Shown: positions 54,211-64,000, counted from the first letter of the stretch. The stretch: 64,000 nucleotides of DNA from Paraburkholderia diazotrophica (GCF_900108945.1 NZ_FNYE01000001.1:62001-126000), one strand, 5' to 3'. The notes: generated by a model from the letters alone, not told the origin. Made by a program: numbers and translations.

Positions 54211-55668
54211 TCACAGCGTTTCCACTTCGCTCACCGGCGCGTGCGCGAAGAACCGTCCCAGTTCTCGCGCGAGGTCGTTGAGCGCGGCCATTTCCCGCTG
54301 CGAGATGCGGCGCGGCATATCGTGACGTGCCCAGTCGCCGTAGAGCAGGGCCACCGTCGATTTGTTCTCCAACACTACGGGCAGCAATACGAACGAATGC
54401 ACGTCGTCGAATGCGCGGCGATACCAGCCGGGCAAGCGCGCGTGCATCTTCGGATCGCGCGCGTTCTCGATGAAGATGCCGACCGAGTTCGCGATCGCGA
54501 GATGAAACACGTCGGGCTCGAACGCCGTCGCGAAGCTGAGCTCGGGCAACGCGCCTCCGATCTTCGCGCCGAAGCCCATCGTCGCCCTGAAGATGCCGCT
54601 GCCCTGACGCACGAACACGACGGTGCGTTCGAAGTTCAGCCCGGCAAGCACGGTCTCCGATGCCATCGCGAGCGCGGGCGCAAGTCCGCTGTCGCCCGGC
54701 AACGCCTGTAGCTCGCCGACGCCCGCAAGAATGCACGATTCGGGGTCGAGCGACTCGCGCGCAATCGCATCGGCGTTCGCGCGCAATTCGAAGATCTCGC
54801 GCATCACGCCGTCGCGGGTCTCTTCTTCGGCGAGCGTCAGGCTCATGTCGACGAGCACTTCGGGGTCGGTGCCGAGCGTGCGGCTGTAGCGCTGCGCAAG
54901 TTCGGCGATGCGCACGTCGCGTTGCGACTCGGGCAGATGCGTCTGCGTGAGCACGTTTGCGACTTCCGTCGAATAGTTCGTGATCGCGCGCAGCCATTGC
55001 GCCTGGCGTGGTTCGTCGTGCTGCTGCGGATCGAACTCGGTCATGCCGACGCAGATCATGTCCGGCAGGCGCCAGCGCGTCGCCGCTTCGAGTCCGATCT
55101 CCTGGAACGTCACGCCGAGCACGCTTTCACACGCTTCGTTTTCGCCCATGCCCGTATCGATCTGGCGGCGAATCTGATCCCACTCGGCATCGAGATAGAA
55201 CACCACGAGCAGCTTGCCGACCTGGCGCATCAGCGTGCACACGACGGCCTCTTCGCCCTGGCGCAGATCGCCGCGTTCGGTGATCTTGCGCGCGACGCAG
55301 CCCGAGAGCATCGTGCGATTCAGTTCGAGCTTCGCGTCGATGCGGCGCGGCGCGCTGTGATGAAAGTGATCGACGATTTTCAGGCCGACGACGAGATGGC
55401 CGACGGCGTCCATGCCGAGCACCATCAGCGCGCGTGAGACGGTCGTGATGTTGCCGCCGAACGCCATGTACATCGCCGAGTTCGCGAGACGCAGCACTTT
55501 CTGCGTCAACGCGAAGTCGGAGAGCACGATCTGCACGAGTGCGCTGAAGTCGAGGTCGTCGCTGTTCATCGCGGCCATCGTCGTGCGGAGCGACTGCTGC
55601 AGCATCGGAAAATCGCCGCGCTCGTTCATGCGAGCCCAGAGCCGTTCAAGCAGCGCAGCCTTTAGCAT
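54211..55668 (-). CDS. HDOD-GAF signalling protein
   Basis: A protein of about 485 residues. The N-terminal HDOD domain (residues about 20-220) includes FSALVQIVLSDFALTQKVLR, LANSAMYMAFGGNITTVSRA and LMVLGMDAVGHLVVGLK. The C-terminal half resembles a GAF sensor (LAGLNFERTVVFVRQGSGIF, FVLLPVVLENKSTVALLYGD). No HD-GYP catalytic motif is present, so it is likely a scaffold or sensor. ATG 55668 is used; ATG 55692 is possible. It lies downstream of the PAS-GGDEF-EAL gene on the same strand, 85 bases away, and is probably co-transcribed. Confidence 0.85.
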   Translation of the reverse strand: MLKAALLERLWARMNERGDFPMLQQSLRTTMAAMNSDDLDFSALVQIVLSDFALTQKVLRLANSAMYMAFGGNITTVSRALMVLGMDAVGHLVVGLKIVDHFHHSAPRRIDAKLELNRTMLSGCVARKITERGDLRQGEEAVVCTLMRQVGKLLVVFYLDAEWDQIRRQIDTGMGENEACESVLGVTFQEIGLEAATRWRLPDMICVGMTEFDPQQHDEPRQAQWLRAITNYSTEVANVLTQTHLPESQRDVRIAELAQRYSRTLGTDPEVLVDMSLTLAEEETRDGVMREIFELRANADAIARESLDPESCILAGVGELQALPGDSGLAPALAMASETVLAGLNFERTVVFVRQGSGIFRATMGFGAKIGGALPELSFATAFEPDVFHLAIANSVGIFIENARDPKMHARLPGWYRRAFDDVHSFVLLPVVLENKSTVALLYGDWARHDMPRRISQREMAALNDLARELGRFFAHAPVSEVETL

Positions 55669-55753
55669 GAGAATCCCGCGAAAGCCATACAAGTTCCAGT
55701 TAGCGGCACGCGCAAGCGTGGCCGATGCACAGTGCGAACACGCGTCGTCTCAG

Positions 55754-57610
55754 TCACGCTTCACCATGCACGTGTAGCGCGCGCGATTCGAAGCGCTGTG
55801 CGAGTTCTTCCGACGGCAGTGCCTTGCAGACGAGCCAGCCCTGAATGTGATCGCAGCCCATCTCGGTGAGCAGATTGCGCTGTTCTTCCGTCTCGACACC
55901 TTCGGCGACGAGTTCGAGATCGAGCGTCTGCGCAAGGCCCACGACAGCGCTGACGATGGCCTGATCGTTGCGCGAGGTTAGCAGGTTCTCCACAAAGCTG
56001 CGGTCGATTTTCAGTTTGGCCAGCGGAAAGCGTTGCAGATACGCAAGGCTCGAATAGCCGGTGCCGAAGTCGTCGACGGCGAAGCGGATGCCGAGGCCCG
56101 TCAGTTCTTCGAGCAACGTCGTCGCGTGCTGCGGGTCGTGCATCAGCAGGCTTTCCGTGATCTCGAACACGAGCCGGCGCGGATCGATGCCCGTCAGCGC
56201 GATCGCCTCGCGCACGCTCTCCTTGAAGCGCGGATCGCGGAACTGTTGCGGCGACACGTTGACGGCGACGTATTGCAGCCGGATGCCTTGCGCGTCCCAG
56301 CGGATCAGCTGCATGCACGCGGCCTTCAACACCCAGTTGCCGAGGTAGTTGATCAGGCCGACCGATTCGGCGAGCGGAATGAACATCGACGGCGGCACGA
56401 GTCCGTGCACGGGATGCTGCCAGCGGATCAGCGCTTCGACGCCGACGACGCCGCGCGTCTGGCTGCTCGTGATCGGCTGGAAGTGCAGCGAGAACTCGCC
56501 GTTGCGCACGCCGTCGTACAGGTCCGATTCGAGCTTGAGACGCTCGGCGTCGGCGGGGCTGTCGTCGGGCACGTAGAAGGCGAGCGTGTTGCCGCCCGCC
56601 GCCTTCGCGCGCAGCAATGCATGATCGGCCCAGCGCAACAGCTGGCTGTCGCGCGGCGACGCGTCGGACGAGTCGGGCGTGCGCTGCATGTCGAGAATGT
56701 GCTGCACGTCGGACATGTGCTGCGCGTCGGGATAGAGCGCGATGCCGACGCTCGCCGACAGATGCACGGGCTGACGGTTGAATGTGTACGGCTGCTGGAT
56801 TGCCGTCAACAGACGCCGCGCTAGCGCTTCGGCGGCGATCGCGGCATCGGCGCGTGCATGCACGGGCGGCAGCAGAATCGCGAATTCGTCGCTGGAAATG
56901 CGCGCGATCACTTCGCCTTGTGTCGCCATATTGGTCAGGCGGCGCGCGGTGTCGCGCAGCATCTCGTCGCCCGCGTCGTAGCCGAGCGCGCGGTTCACGC
57001 GCTGATAGTCGTCGAGATCGAGCAGCAGCAGCGCGGCCGCCTTGCTCGTCGCAACGGCCTTTCGCTGTGCGTCGCGCATGTCCTCGATCAGCGCGGGCAA
57101 GGTCGCGAGGCCCGTCAGATGATCGTGATGCAGTTGATGCTTGAGGTTTGCTTCCGCTGCGCGCCAGCTCGATACGTCGAAGCCCGCGATCGCGTAGCCT
57201 TCGATTCCGTCGTGACAGTTGCGCGCAATGCGCAGCTCGACGGGCACGGGGTAGGTCAGCGACTTGATCAGATCGAGCGTGACCTTTTCGACGGCGCCCG
57301 TCTCGTCGGCACGGCGCAATGCGGCGTCGAGAGACGCGACATCGGCGGGGGCGACGAGCTCGTGCAGCGTGACGGTCTGCAGGTATTCGCGGTGATAGCC
57401 GATGAAGCGCAGGCTCGCTTCCGATACATACAGGAACGTGAGGTTGCGCGCCACGTGCGCGAGGAAGTCGACGGCGCCCGCAGCCTGCTCGAGGCCGGCC
57501 GCGAGGCTTTGCGCGACCGTCGTGCGCGCGGGCTGACGGCCCGCGCGGAACCGGTCGATAGCTGTGCGCAGCAAGCCCCGGCGGGCTGGGGTGATCCTGG
57601 TCGCTTCCAT
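55754..57610 (-). CDS. PAS-GGDEF(degenerate)-EAL cyclic-di-GMP phosphodiesterase
   Basis: A 618-residue cytosolic protein. It has a PAS-like sensor in residues about 45-150 (LTFLYVSEASLRFIGYHREY), a GGDEF domain whose active-site motif reads ISSDEF (about residue 240) instead of GGDEF, and a full EAL domain. The EAL part has VEALIRWQHP (about 390), NVSPQQF, EITESLL, VDDFGTGYSSLAYLQ, LKIDRSFVENL and EGVETEE, all catalytic residues intact. It should degrade cyclic-di-GMP, with the GGDEF part at most a GTP sensor. It diverges from the second EAL-HDOD gene. Confidence 0.92.
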   Translation of the reverse strand: MEATRITPARRGLLRTAIDRFRAGRQPARTTVAQSLAAGLEQAAGAVDFLAHVARNLTFLYVSEASLRFIGYHREYLQTVTLHELVAPADVASLDAALRRADETGAVEKVTLDLIKSLTYPVPVELRIARNCHDGIEGYAIAGFDVSSWRAAEANLKHQLHHDHLTGLATLPALIEDMRDAQRKAVATSKAAALLLLDLDDYQRVNRALGYDAGDEMLRDTARRLTNMATQGEVIARISSDEFAILLPPVHARADAAIAAEALARRLLTAIQQPYTFNRQPVHLSASVGIALYPDAQHMSDVQHILDMQRTPDSSDASPRDSQLLRWADHALLRAKAAGGNTLAFYVPDDSPADAERLKLESDLYDGVRNGEFSLHFQPITSSQTRGVVGVEALIRWQHPVHGLVPPSMFIPLAESVGLINYLGNWVLKAACMQLIRWDAQGIRLQYVAVNVSPQQFRDPRFKESVREAIALTGIDPRRLVFEITESLLMHDPQHATTLLEELTGLGIRFAVDDFGTGYSSLAYLQRFPLAKLKIDRSFVENLLTSRNDQAIVSAVVGLAQTLDLELVAEGVETEEQRNLLTEMGCDHIQGWLVCKALPSEELAQRFESRALHVHGEA

Positions 57611-57913
57611 GTATGTCGCTGACTACCCGGGTTCGTCGTGAGGCGGGACGGCCGCGCAATACCCGCGGGACGACGGGTCCGTCGGGGCGTAAGGCCATCC
57701 ATCAGAACGGGATAACGACCCCCGCGACGGAATCTTTAGCGTTCGCACATAAAAAGCGCCATAACGTGTGATAGAAGCGGCCGTCCAATGCATGCGCCGA
57801 TGAATTCCGCTAAAGTCGCGGCGATCGTGCACCGTTAATGCGGCTGATGTGCCGCGTTGGCGAAGCACGCACGTTGCCCAAAGGGTGGCACGCGCCAGCC
57901 CATTCAACTCACC
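57611..57913. other. Divergent promoter region of two signalling genes
   Basis: About 300 bases between the divergent PAS-GGDEF-EAL and EAL-HDOD genes. No repeat, hairpin or confident promoter pair is visible; a moderately AT-rich patch near 57740-57770 is the likeliest promoter position. Confidence 0.3.
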
Positions 57914-59284
57914 ATGGAATTCAAGCCGCCGGGAAAAATGTCCGATCCGTCTCACGACAACGATGAAGCCCTTCGTCTCCAAACGTTTGCGCAAGCGCAT
58001 GGCGAGGACGACGCGCTGCAGTCGTCGCAGTCCGCGTCGCAGTTCGTCTATGTGGGACGTCAGCCGATTCTCGACCGCAACGGCGCGTTGCATGCGTACG
58101 AACTGCTCTTTCGCGGCAGCGCGCGCAACTACGCGGAAGTCTCCGACGATGCGCAAGCGACTGCACAGGTCGTCGTGCGCACGATCGGCGGCATCGGCGT
58201 GCAGTCGATGCTCGGCACGCATCTGGGCTATGTGAACATCGGCCGCAAGCTGCTGTTCGACGACATCGTGCATCTGATGCAGCCCGAGCGCTTCGTGCTC
58301 GAAATCCTCGAAACGGTCACGTTCGATGCGCGGCTCATTGCGCGCATCGCCGAGTTGCGGCGCGCGGGCTTTCGCATTGCGCTCGACGACGTGTGCGAGC
58401 TGTCGCCGAATCTGCTCACCGTGTTGCCGCACGCGGACATCGTCAAGATTGACTTCCTGCAGACGGACCGCGCGCAGCTGCGCACGCTCGCACGGACGCT
58501 GCGCATGCACGGCAAGACGCTGATCGCCGAAAAGGTCGAAACGCGCAAGGACTTTGCGCTTGCCCGCGAGTTGGGCTTTCATCTGTTTCAAGGCTATTTC
58601 TTTGCGCGGCCACAAGTGCTGTCGACGCGCCGCAATCGTTCATCGCGCACGTCGTTGCTGCGGCTGCTTGCGCTGCTCGCGCGCGATGCGGGCATCGTCG
58701 AGCTCGAAGACGAATTGAAGCGCAATCCGAACGTCGTGATGCAACTGCTGCGCCTCGTCAATTCGAGTGCGTTCGGGCTCGGACGCAATATCTCGTCGCT
58801 GCGTGAAGCGATCATCGCGACGGGCACGCGGCAGATCGCGCGCTGGGCGCAACTGTTGCTGTACGCGGGCGGCGGCGATCTGCCGTGGCGCTCCGATCCC
58901 CTCGTGCAGCTGGCGGGCACGCGCGCGCGCTTCATGGAGCTGGCCGCGCGCTGGATACGTCCGAACGACGAAGGCTTCGCCGATGCAGCGTTTCTGACGG
59001 GCGTGTTCTCGCTGGTGCATGTGCTCGTCGATTCGACGCCCGATGAGACGCTCGATCCGCTCGACCTGTCGCCCGTCATTCGCGATGCGATCGTCCAACG
59101 CGCGGGGCCGATGGGCGTCCTGTTGCGGATCGCCGAAGCGGCGGGCGAAGCTCAGGATGCGGCCGCGATTGCAGCGATCGCGAGTTCGGCATCGCTGGCG
59201 GAATTCGCGGCGCTGACGCCCGCCGTGCTCGCCGAGTTGAACCTGTCGGCGGCAGCGTGGTTCGGCGCGCATCTCGTGGATTAA
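57914..59284 (+). CDS. EAL(YEL)-HDOD signalling protein
   Basis: A 456-residue protein, second copy of the YuxH/CdgJ architecture. The EAL-like domain opens with FVYVGRQPILDRNGALHAYE followed by LLFRG. It retains FVLEILETV, ALDDVCELSP and VKIDFLQTD but not the full metal-binding set, so it is probably inactive as a phosphodiesterase. The HDOD domain starts at about LLRLLALLARDAGIVELEDE and includes LRLVNSSAFGLGRNISSLRE. ATG 57914 is used; ATG 57938, with GGGA close upstream, is an alternative. Confidence 0.85.
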   Translation: MEFKPPGKMSDPSHDNDEALRLQTFAQAHGEDDALQSSQSASQFVYVGRQPILDRNGALHAYELLFRGSARNYAEVSDDAQATAQVVVRTIGGIGVQSMLGTHLGYVNIGRKLLFDDIVHLMQPERFVLEILETVTFDARLIARIAELRRAGFRIALDDVCELSPNLLTVLPHADIVKIDFLQTDRAQLRTLARTLRMHGKTLIAEKVETRKDFALARELGFHLFQGYFFARPQVLSTRRNRSSRTSLLRLLALLARDAGIVELEDELKRNPNVVMQLLRLVNSSAFGLGRNISSLREAIIATGTRQIARWAQLLLYAGGGDLPWRSDPLVQLAGTRARFMELAARWIRPNDEGFADAAFLTGVFSLVHVLVDSTPDETLDPLDLSPVIRDAIVQRAGPMGVLLRIAEAAGEAQDAAAIAAIASSASLAEFAALTPAVLAELNLSAAAWFGAHLVD

Positions 59285-59513
59285 AGTCCGCATCCCGTTC
59301 GTTTCATGCATTGGCGGGCGATGGTGCGCGATGTCAGCGGACTGCAAAGTTCGTGGCCGCATCGACAGCCTTCATGCTGTGCGCCGACGTGCATTCGCCA
59401 AACGTGGTCCAATGTTGGACGGCAGGTTACGGTTGCGACGGCTCGCATGGCTGATGCGAGAGCGTCGCGCGGCGTCGCACGGGCATCGTGCGCTCAAGAT
59501 TCGAGGGCTCGAC

Positions 59514-60077
59514 ATGAAGCAGAAGATTGTGCCGTTGGCGCTCGCGGCTACGCTGTGCGCGAGTTTATCGGTGTATGCGCTAACGGCTTCCGCCACGCTC
59601 AAGCCCGGCGACGACGCGCCGGACTTCACGACGCAGGCATCGCTGGGAGGCAAGACCTATCAGTACCAACTCGCCGATGCGCTCAAGAAAGGGCCCGTCG
59701 TCCTGTACTTCTATCCCGCCGCCTTCACGAAGGGCTGCACGATCGAGGCGCATGAATTCGCTGAAGCCGTCGACGAGTACAAGAAGTACGGCGCGACCGT
59801 GATCGGCGTGTCGCACGACAACATCGACACGCTGACGAAGTTCTCGGTCAGCGAATGCCGCAGCAAATTCCCCGTTGCGGCCGATCCCGATTCGAAGGTC
59901 ATTAACGCGTATGACGCGGGCCTGCCGATGCATGCGTCGATGGCGAACCGCGTGTCGTATGTGATCACGCCCGACGGCAAGGTCATCTACGAATACACGA
60001 GCCTGTCGCCCGACAAGCATGTCGAAAACACGATGCAGGCGCTCAAGGAGTGGGCCGCGACCCACAAGCAGCCTTGA
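59514..60077 (+). CDS. Exported peroxiredoxin (BCP/AhpC-TSA type)
   Basis: A 187-residue thioredoxin-fold peroxidase with a signal peptide (IVPLALAATLCASLSVYALT, cleavage near ASA), so it acts in the periplasm. The peroxidatic Cys75 lies in YFYPAAFTKGCTIEAHEF, with the Thr three residues earlier (Thr72) as usual. A second Cys at about 115 (SVSECRSKF) may resolve the disulfide. GAGGG six bases before ATG 59514 supports the start. It would reduce hydrogen peroxide or organic peroxides. Confidence 0.9.
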   Translation: MKQKIVPLALAATLCASLSVYALTASATLKPGDDAPDFTTQASLGGKTYQYQLADALKKGPVVLYFYPAAFTKGCTIEAHEFAEAVDEYKKYGATVIGVSHDNIDTLTKFSVSECRSKFPVAADPDSKVINAYDAGLPMHASMANRVSYVITPDGKVIYEYTSLSPDKHVENTMQALKEWAATHKQP

Positions 60078-60131
60078 TGATGCTTCGTTGCGCGCAGTCC
60101 GCGTCGTTCCACTTCTGATCGCCGATACGCG

Positions 60132-60596
60132 ATGCCGATAGCCGTCGGACTGCTCGTACTGGCCGCGCTGATCTATGGCGCCGTGCAGGCGTTTCACGCG
60201 CTGTCGGCGCGATTCGGCGTGGGCGTGGCCGTCGGCGTCGCGATGCTCGTCGCGGCGCTGCTGCTCACGGCGCTTGCGTGGTGGTCGCGTCGCCGCAAGG
60301 AAGTCGCGGCCAATATCCGCGACGGCGACTGGACGCACGAACTCAAAGGCGAATGGGGCGACGTGCGGCTCGCTGCGGGCAAGCGGCTTTGCGACGTGCA
60401 GGTGAGCGGTGCGCGCGGCTCGTACATTTTCGCGGACCTTCGACACGCGCAGCCGGTGCGCGATGGCGAGCGCTGGCAGGTCAAGCTCGATGTGAAGGAT
60501 GCGGCGCATCCCGAATGGCGCTTGCCGATGACGTCGGAGCGCGAGGCGCGTCAGTGGACGCGCATTTTCTTGCTGGCGATGGCGCAGAAGCTTTGA
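60132..60596 (+). CDS. Small membrane protein of unknown function
   Basis: A 154-residue protein with two N-terminal transmembrane helices (GLLVLAALIYGAVQAFHALS and GVAVGVAMLVAALLLTALAW). A basic stop-transfer (WSRRRKE) follows, then a soluble, beta-rich cytosolic domain (IRDGDWTHELKGEWGDVRLA, ARGSYIFADLRHAQPV, and DVKDAAHPEWRLPM). No family is recognised. It follows the peroxiredoxin gene by 54 bases and may be co-transcribed. Confidence 0.7.
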   Translation: MPIAVGLLVLAALIYGAVQAFHALSARFGVGVAVGVAMLVAALLLTALAWWSRRRKEVAANIRDGDWTHELKGEWGDVRLAAGKRLCDVQVSGARGSYIFADLRHAQPVRDGERWQVKLDVKDAAHPEWRLPMTSEREARQWTRIFLLAMAQKL

Positions 60597-60638
60597 GCGG
60601 GAGAGGGCTTGTAGCGAGTATCGGAACGACTCGCTGAA

Positions 60639-60674
60639 CGCTGGCATTCGCATGATGCTTCGCGGATGCCAGCG
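60639..60674. repeat. Solitary REP-like hairpin
   Basis: CGCTGGCATTCGC (60639-60651) and GCGGATGCCAGCG (60662-60674) pair at 12 of 13 positions, the odd pair being G-T in RNA. It lies between convergent genes. The sequence is the same unit that decorates the ends of the foldback elements at 25.4, 42.2 and 50.6 kb. Confidence 0.8.
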
Positions 60675-60728
60675 ACCCGGCAATGCAAATCACAACAAGC
60701 GCCATCGCATGTAGCGAATCGAACAGAC

Positions 60729-63700
60729 TCAGCTCCCTGAAGCCGCCGCCTGTGCTCCCTTGTTCTTTCGCGCTTCCCAGCGCACGCGCAGGCGGTCCAT
60801 ATACAGATAGACGACGGGCGTCGTATAGAGCGTGAGCATCTGGCTCACTATCAGCCCGCCGACGATCGCAAGACCCAGCGGCGCGCGCAGCTCCGCGCCT
60901 TCGCCGCGCCCGAACGCGAGCGGCAGCGCGCCGAGCAAGGCTGCACAGGTCGTCATCATGATCGGGCGGAAGCGCAGCAGACACGCCTGCTCGATCGCAT
61001 CGCGCGACGACAGCCCTTGCCGCGACGCATCGATTGCGAAGTCCACCATCATGATCGCGTTCTTCTTCACGATGCCGATCAGCAGGATCACCGCGATCAG
61101 CGCGATGATGCTGAACTCCGTGTTGAAGAGCAGCAGCGCGAGCAGCGCGCCGACACCCGCCGACGGCAGCGTCGACAAAATGGTCAGCGGGTGGATGTAG
61201 CTCTCGTACAGGATGCCGAGCACGATGTAGACGGCCGCGAGCGCCGCGAGAATCAGGATCGGCTGGTCGGACATCGATTGCTGGAAGGCTTGCGCGGTGC
61301 CCTGGAAGCTGCCGTGGATCGTCGCCGGCATGCCGATCTCGGCCATCGTCTGGTAGATGATCTGCGTGGCCTGCGAGAGCGACTTGCCGGGCGGCAGGTT
61401 GAACGAGATCGTCGACGCGACGAACTGGCTCTGGTGGTTCACCGCGAGCGGCGTGTTGCCGGGGCCGAAGCGGGCGATCGCGGAGAGCGGAATCATCGTT
61501 TCCTTCGAGGTCGACACGGCCGCGCCCGTCGACGCGCTCGACTTGCCGCTCGCCGCAATCGAGTTGTTCGCCAGATTGCGCGCGGAGTCGGCGGCGATGG
61601 CGGCCGCGCTCGATGCCGCCGTGCCCGCGGTGCCGCCCGCCGACGAACGTGTCGTCGCCGTCGTGGCCGACGTGACCGTACCCGCCGTCGCGTTAGTGGA
61701 TTGCGAGCCGCTCGCGCTGCCACCCGACGTGCTGACCCATACCTGATTCAGCATGTCGGGGCTCTGCCAATATTTCGGCGCGACTTCCATCACGACGTGA
61801 TACTGGTTCAGCGGGTTGTAGATCGTCGAGACCTGGCGCTGGCCGAATGCGTCGTACAGCGTGTTGTCGATCTGCGCGGGTTTGATGTTGAGGCGCGCCG
61901 CCGTCGCGCGGTCGATCGTCACCATCGATTCAAGACCGGCTTGCTGCTGGTCCGAGTTGACGTCGGTGAGTTCGGGGCGCTTTTGCAGCGCTTCCGTGAG
62001 AAGCGGCGCCCATTTGTACAGGTCGGCCGTAGTGTCGGAGAGCAGCGTGAACTGATATTGCGCATTCGACTGCCGGCCACCGACGCGTATGTCCTGCACC
62101 GCCTGCAGGAACGTGCGCGCGCCCGCGACGCCCGACAGGGGCACGCGCAATTGCTGGATCACCTGATCGGCGGAGATCTTGCGCTCCGTCTTCGGCTTGA
62201 GCGATACGAACATGAAGCCGGAGTTGGTCTGCCGTCCGCCCGTGAAGCCGACCACGCTGTCGACGGCGGGGTTCGCCTGCACGATGCGCATCATCTCGGA
62301 GAACTTCACCTTCATCGCCTGGAAGGATGTCGCCTGGTCGGCCTGGATGCCGCCGACGAGACGCCCCGTGTCCTGCTGCGGAAAAAAGCCCTTCGGCACG
62401 ATGATATAGAGCGCGATGTTGAGCGCGATCGTGACGAACAGCACCATCAGGATCAGCAGCGGATGACGCAGCGACCAGCCGAGCGTGCGCGCGTAGCCGC
62501 GCTGCATCCTGTCGAAGCCGCGTTCGAGCCAGCGCGCGAAACGGCCTTCTTCGCGCTTCTCATGTGGCTCGGAGAGCAGGCGCGAGCACATCATCGGCGT
62601 GAGCGTCAGCGACACGATCAGCGACACGCCGATCGCGAGCGACAGCGTGAGCGCGAACTCGCGGAACAGCCGCCCGACGATGCCGCCCATCAGCAGGATC
62701 GGCAGGAACACGGCGACGAGCGAGATGCTGATCGACATCACCGTGAAGCCAACCTCGCGCGCGCCGACGAACGCCGCCTTCATGCGCGGCATGCCGCTCT
62801 CGATATGGCGCGTGATGTTTTCGAGCACCACGATTGCGTCGTCGACGACGAAGCCCGTCGCGATGGTCAGCGCCATCAGCGACAGGTTGTCGATTGAAAA
62901 CCCGAGCAGATACATCGCGGCGAACGTGCCGATGATCGAAATCGGCACGGCCACGCTCGGAATCAGCGTCGCGCGCCAGTTGCGCAGGAACAGGAACACG
63001 ACCATCACGACGAGCGCGACGGCGATCATCAGCGTGTGCTCGGTGTCCTTCAGCGACGCGCGGATCGTCGTCGAGCGGTCGGCCGTCGGTGTGATCTGGG
63101 CGGCGGCGGGCAGCGAAGCCTGCAACTGCGGAATCATCGCCTTCACGCGGTCGATCGTCTCGATGATGTTCGCGCCGGGCTGCCGGTACAGGATCACGAG
63201 CACCGAGCGCTCGTTGTTCATCAGGCCGAGATTGCGCAGGTCCTCGACGGAATCGACGACTTCGGCGACATCGGACAGATGCACGGCCGCGCCGTCGCGA
63301 TACGCGATCACGAGGTCCTTGTACTGCGAAGCCTGCTTCGCCTGGTCGTTCGTGTAGAGCTGCACGCGGTTAGGGCCGAATTCGATCGAGCCTTTCGGGC
63401 TGTTCGCATTCGCCGAAGCGAGCGCCGCGCGCACGTCTTCGAGACCGATGCCGTAGTGAAAGAGCGCTTGCGGTTCGAGTTCGACGCGCACGGCCGGGTT
63501 CGCAGAGCCGCTCACGTCCACTTCGCCGACGCCTTCGACCTGCGACAGCGACTGTTGCAGCACCGTCGCGGCCGAGTCGTATAGCTGGCCCGCCGTCATC
63601 GTCTTCGACGTGAGCGCGAGAATGAGGATGGGCGCGTCGGCGGGATTGACCTTGTGGTAGGTCGGGTTCTGCCTGAGGCTCGTGGGAAGGTCCGCGCGAG

Positions 63701-64000
63701 CTGCGTTGATGGCGGCCTGCACGTCGCGCGCGGCGCCGTCGATGTTACGGTTCAGTCCGAACTGCATCGTGATGCGCGCCGAACCGACGGAGCTCGTCGA
63801 CGTCATTTCGGTGACGTCGGCAATCGACCCGAGATGCCGTTCGAGCGGACTCGCCACGCTCGTCGCGACGGTCTCCGGGCTCGCGCCCGGCAGGCTCGCC
63901 TGAATCGAGATGGTCGGGAAATCGACTTGCGGCAACGGCGCGACGGGCAACCTTGCGAGCGCGAACAGGCCCGACAGTGCAATGCCGATCGCGAGCAGCG
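60729..64000 (-). CDS. RND multidrug efflux transporter, MdtC/MuxC-like (5' end missing)
   Basis: About 1090 codons are visible; the start lies beyond the right edge, and the first helix ([18 protein letters not shown]) is read at 63951-64000. HAE-1 RND features include [60 protein letters not shown] with the proton-relay Asp pair, [20 protein letters not shown] and a repeated second half. An unusual Ser/Thr/Ala-rich stretch of about 78 residues (nucleotides about 61500-61735) interrupts the second periplasmic part. The protein pumps drugs with an adaptor and outer-membrane channel encoded outside the window. Confidence 0.93.
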   Translation of the reverse strand, partial: LLAIGIALSGLFALARLPVAPLPQVDFPTISIQASLPGASPETVATSVASPLERHLGSIADVTEMTSTSSVGSARITMQFGLNRNIDGAARDVQAAINAARADLPTSLRQNPTYHKVNPADAPILILALTSKTMTAGQLYDSAATVLQQSLSQVEGVGEVDVSGSANPAVRVELEPQALFHYGIGLEDVRAALASANANSPKGSIEFGPNRVQLYTNDQAKQASQYKDLVIAYRDGAAVHLSDVAEVVDSVEDLRNLGLMNNERSVLVILYRQPGANIIETIDRVKAMIPQLQASLPAAAQITPTADRSTTIRASLKDTEHTLMIAVALVVMVVFLFLRNWRATLIPSVAVPISIIGTFAAMYLLGFSIDNLSLMALTIATGFVVDDAIVVLENITRHIESGMPRMKAAFVGAREVGFTVMSISISLVAVFLPILLMGGIVGRLFREFALTLSLAIGVSLIVSLTLTPMMCSRLLSEPHEKREEGRFARWLERGFDRMQRGYARTLGWSLRHPLLILMVLFVTIALNIALYIIVPKGFFPQQDTGRLVGGIQADQATSFQAMKVKFSEMMRIVQANPAVDSVVGFTGGRQTNSGFMFVSLKPKTERKISADQVIQQLRVPLSGVAGARTFLQAVQDIRVGGRQSNAQYQFTLLSDTTADLYKWAPLLTEALQKRPELTDVNSDQQQAGLESMVTIDRATAARLNIKPAQIDNTLYDAFGQRQVSTIYNPLNQYHVVMEVAPKYWQSPDMLNQVWVSTSGGSASGSQSTNATAGTVTSATTATTRSSAGGTAGTAASSAAAIAADSARNLANNSIAASGKSSASTGAAVSTSKETMIPLSAIARFGPGNTPLAVNHQSQFVASTISFNLPPGKSLSQATQIIYQTMAEIGMPATIHGSFQGTAQAFQQSMSDQPILILAALAAVYIVLGILYESYIHPLTILSTLPSAGVGALLALLLFNTEFSIIALIAVILLIGIVKKNAIMMVDFAIDASRQGLSSRDAIEQACLLRFRPIMMTTCAALLGALPLAFGRGEGAELRAPLGLAIVGGLIVSQMLTLYTTPVVYLYMDRLRVRWEARKNKGAQAAASGS

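Noticed and set aside
61017..62897. 626-codon plus-strand frame opposite the RND gene
   Set aside because: Arg/Asp/His-rich antisense frame without any domain; the RND reading is certain.

Overview
The window is high-GC DNA (mid-60s percent G+C by eye) from a beta-proteobacterium. It has a five-step hut pathway with HutF and HutG, the AST arginine pathway with two-subunit AruF/AruG, and the characteristic density of LysR, AraC and RND genes. This points to the Burkholderiaceae, most likely Paraburkholderia or Caballeronia. The assignment is inferred from gene content; no rRNA or tRNA gene is present.

Layout. At 1-5.1 kb are the edge of a lipoprotein gene, a purine permease with a structured leader, an ArsR/SRPBCC/DUF899 cluster and an SDR gene. 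At 5.2-13.9 kb is a complete histidine-utilisation operon, hutH-C-U-D-I-F-G, with three HutC-type operators in front of it. At 14.2-23.4 kb is a regulator-rich stretch: a HTH protein, an Fnr-like protein without most cluster cysteines, a LuxR-type response regulator, two LysR proteins, an aminotransferase, an MFS exporter and an AraC protein. At 23.4-38.1 kb are an exported transglutaminase-like protein, a branched-chain amino-acid binding protein, pdxY, glgA-glgC, an alpha/beta hydrolase, a luciferase-like oxidoreductase, a BamE-like lipoprotein and a patatin. At 38.8-52.4 kb is a basic amino-acid ABC transporter with an ArgR/AruR-type regulator, the ast operon (astC-aruF-aruG-astD-astB-astE) and a binding protein. 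At 52.7-59.3 kb are four signalling proteins built from EAL, HDOD, GAF, PAS and GGDEF domains, several visibly degenerate. At 59.5-64 kb are a peroxiredoxin, a small membrane protein and an RND pump cut by the right edge.

The genes share a theme of nitrogen and carbon scavenging: histidine to glutamate plus formate, arginine to glutamate plus succinate, uptake of basic amino acids and purines, and glycogen storage.

The most unusual content is non-coding. A foldback element of roughly 0.8-1 kb occurs three times (about 25.3-26.1, 42.2-43.2 and 50.6-51.35 kb). It has inverted arms of about 300 bp, REP-like hairpins at its ends, and an internal A/T-rich hairpin whose stem shows compensatory changes between copies. 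Two copies begin right after stop codons and bracket the ast operon. A solitary REP-like hairpin of the same sequence lies at 60.64 kb. A second, unrelated family of about 75 bp sits in the same orientation just upstream of the start codons of glgC, the ABC permease operon and an EAL-HDOD gene. Neither family matches a class I can name.
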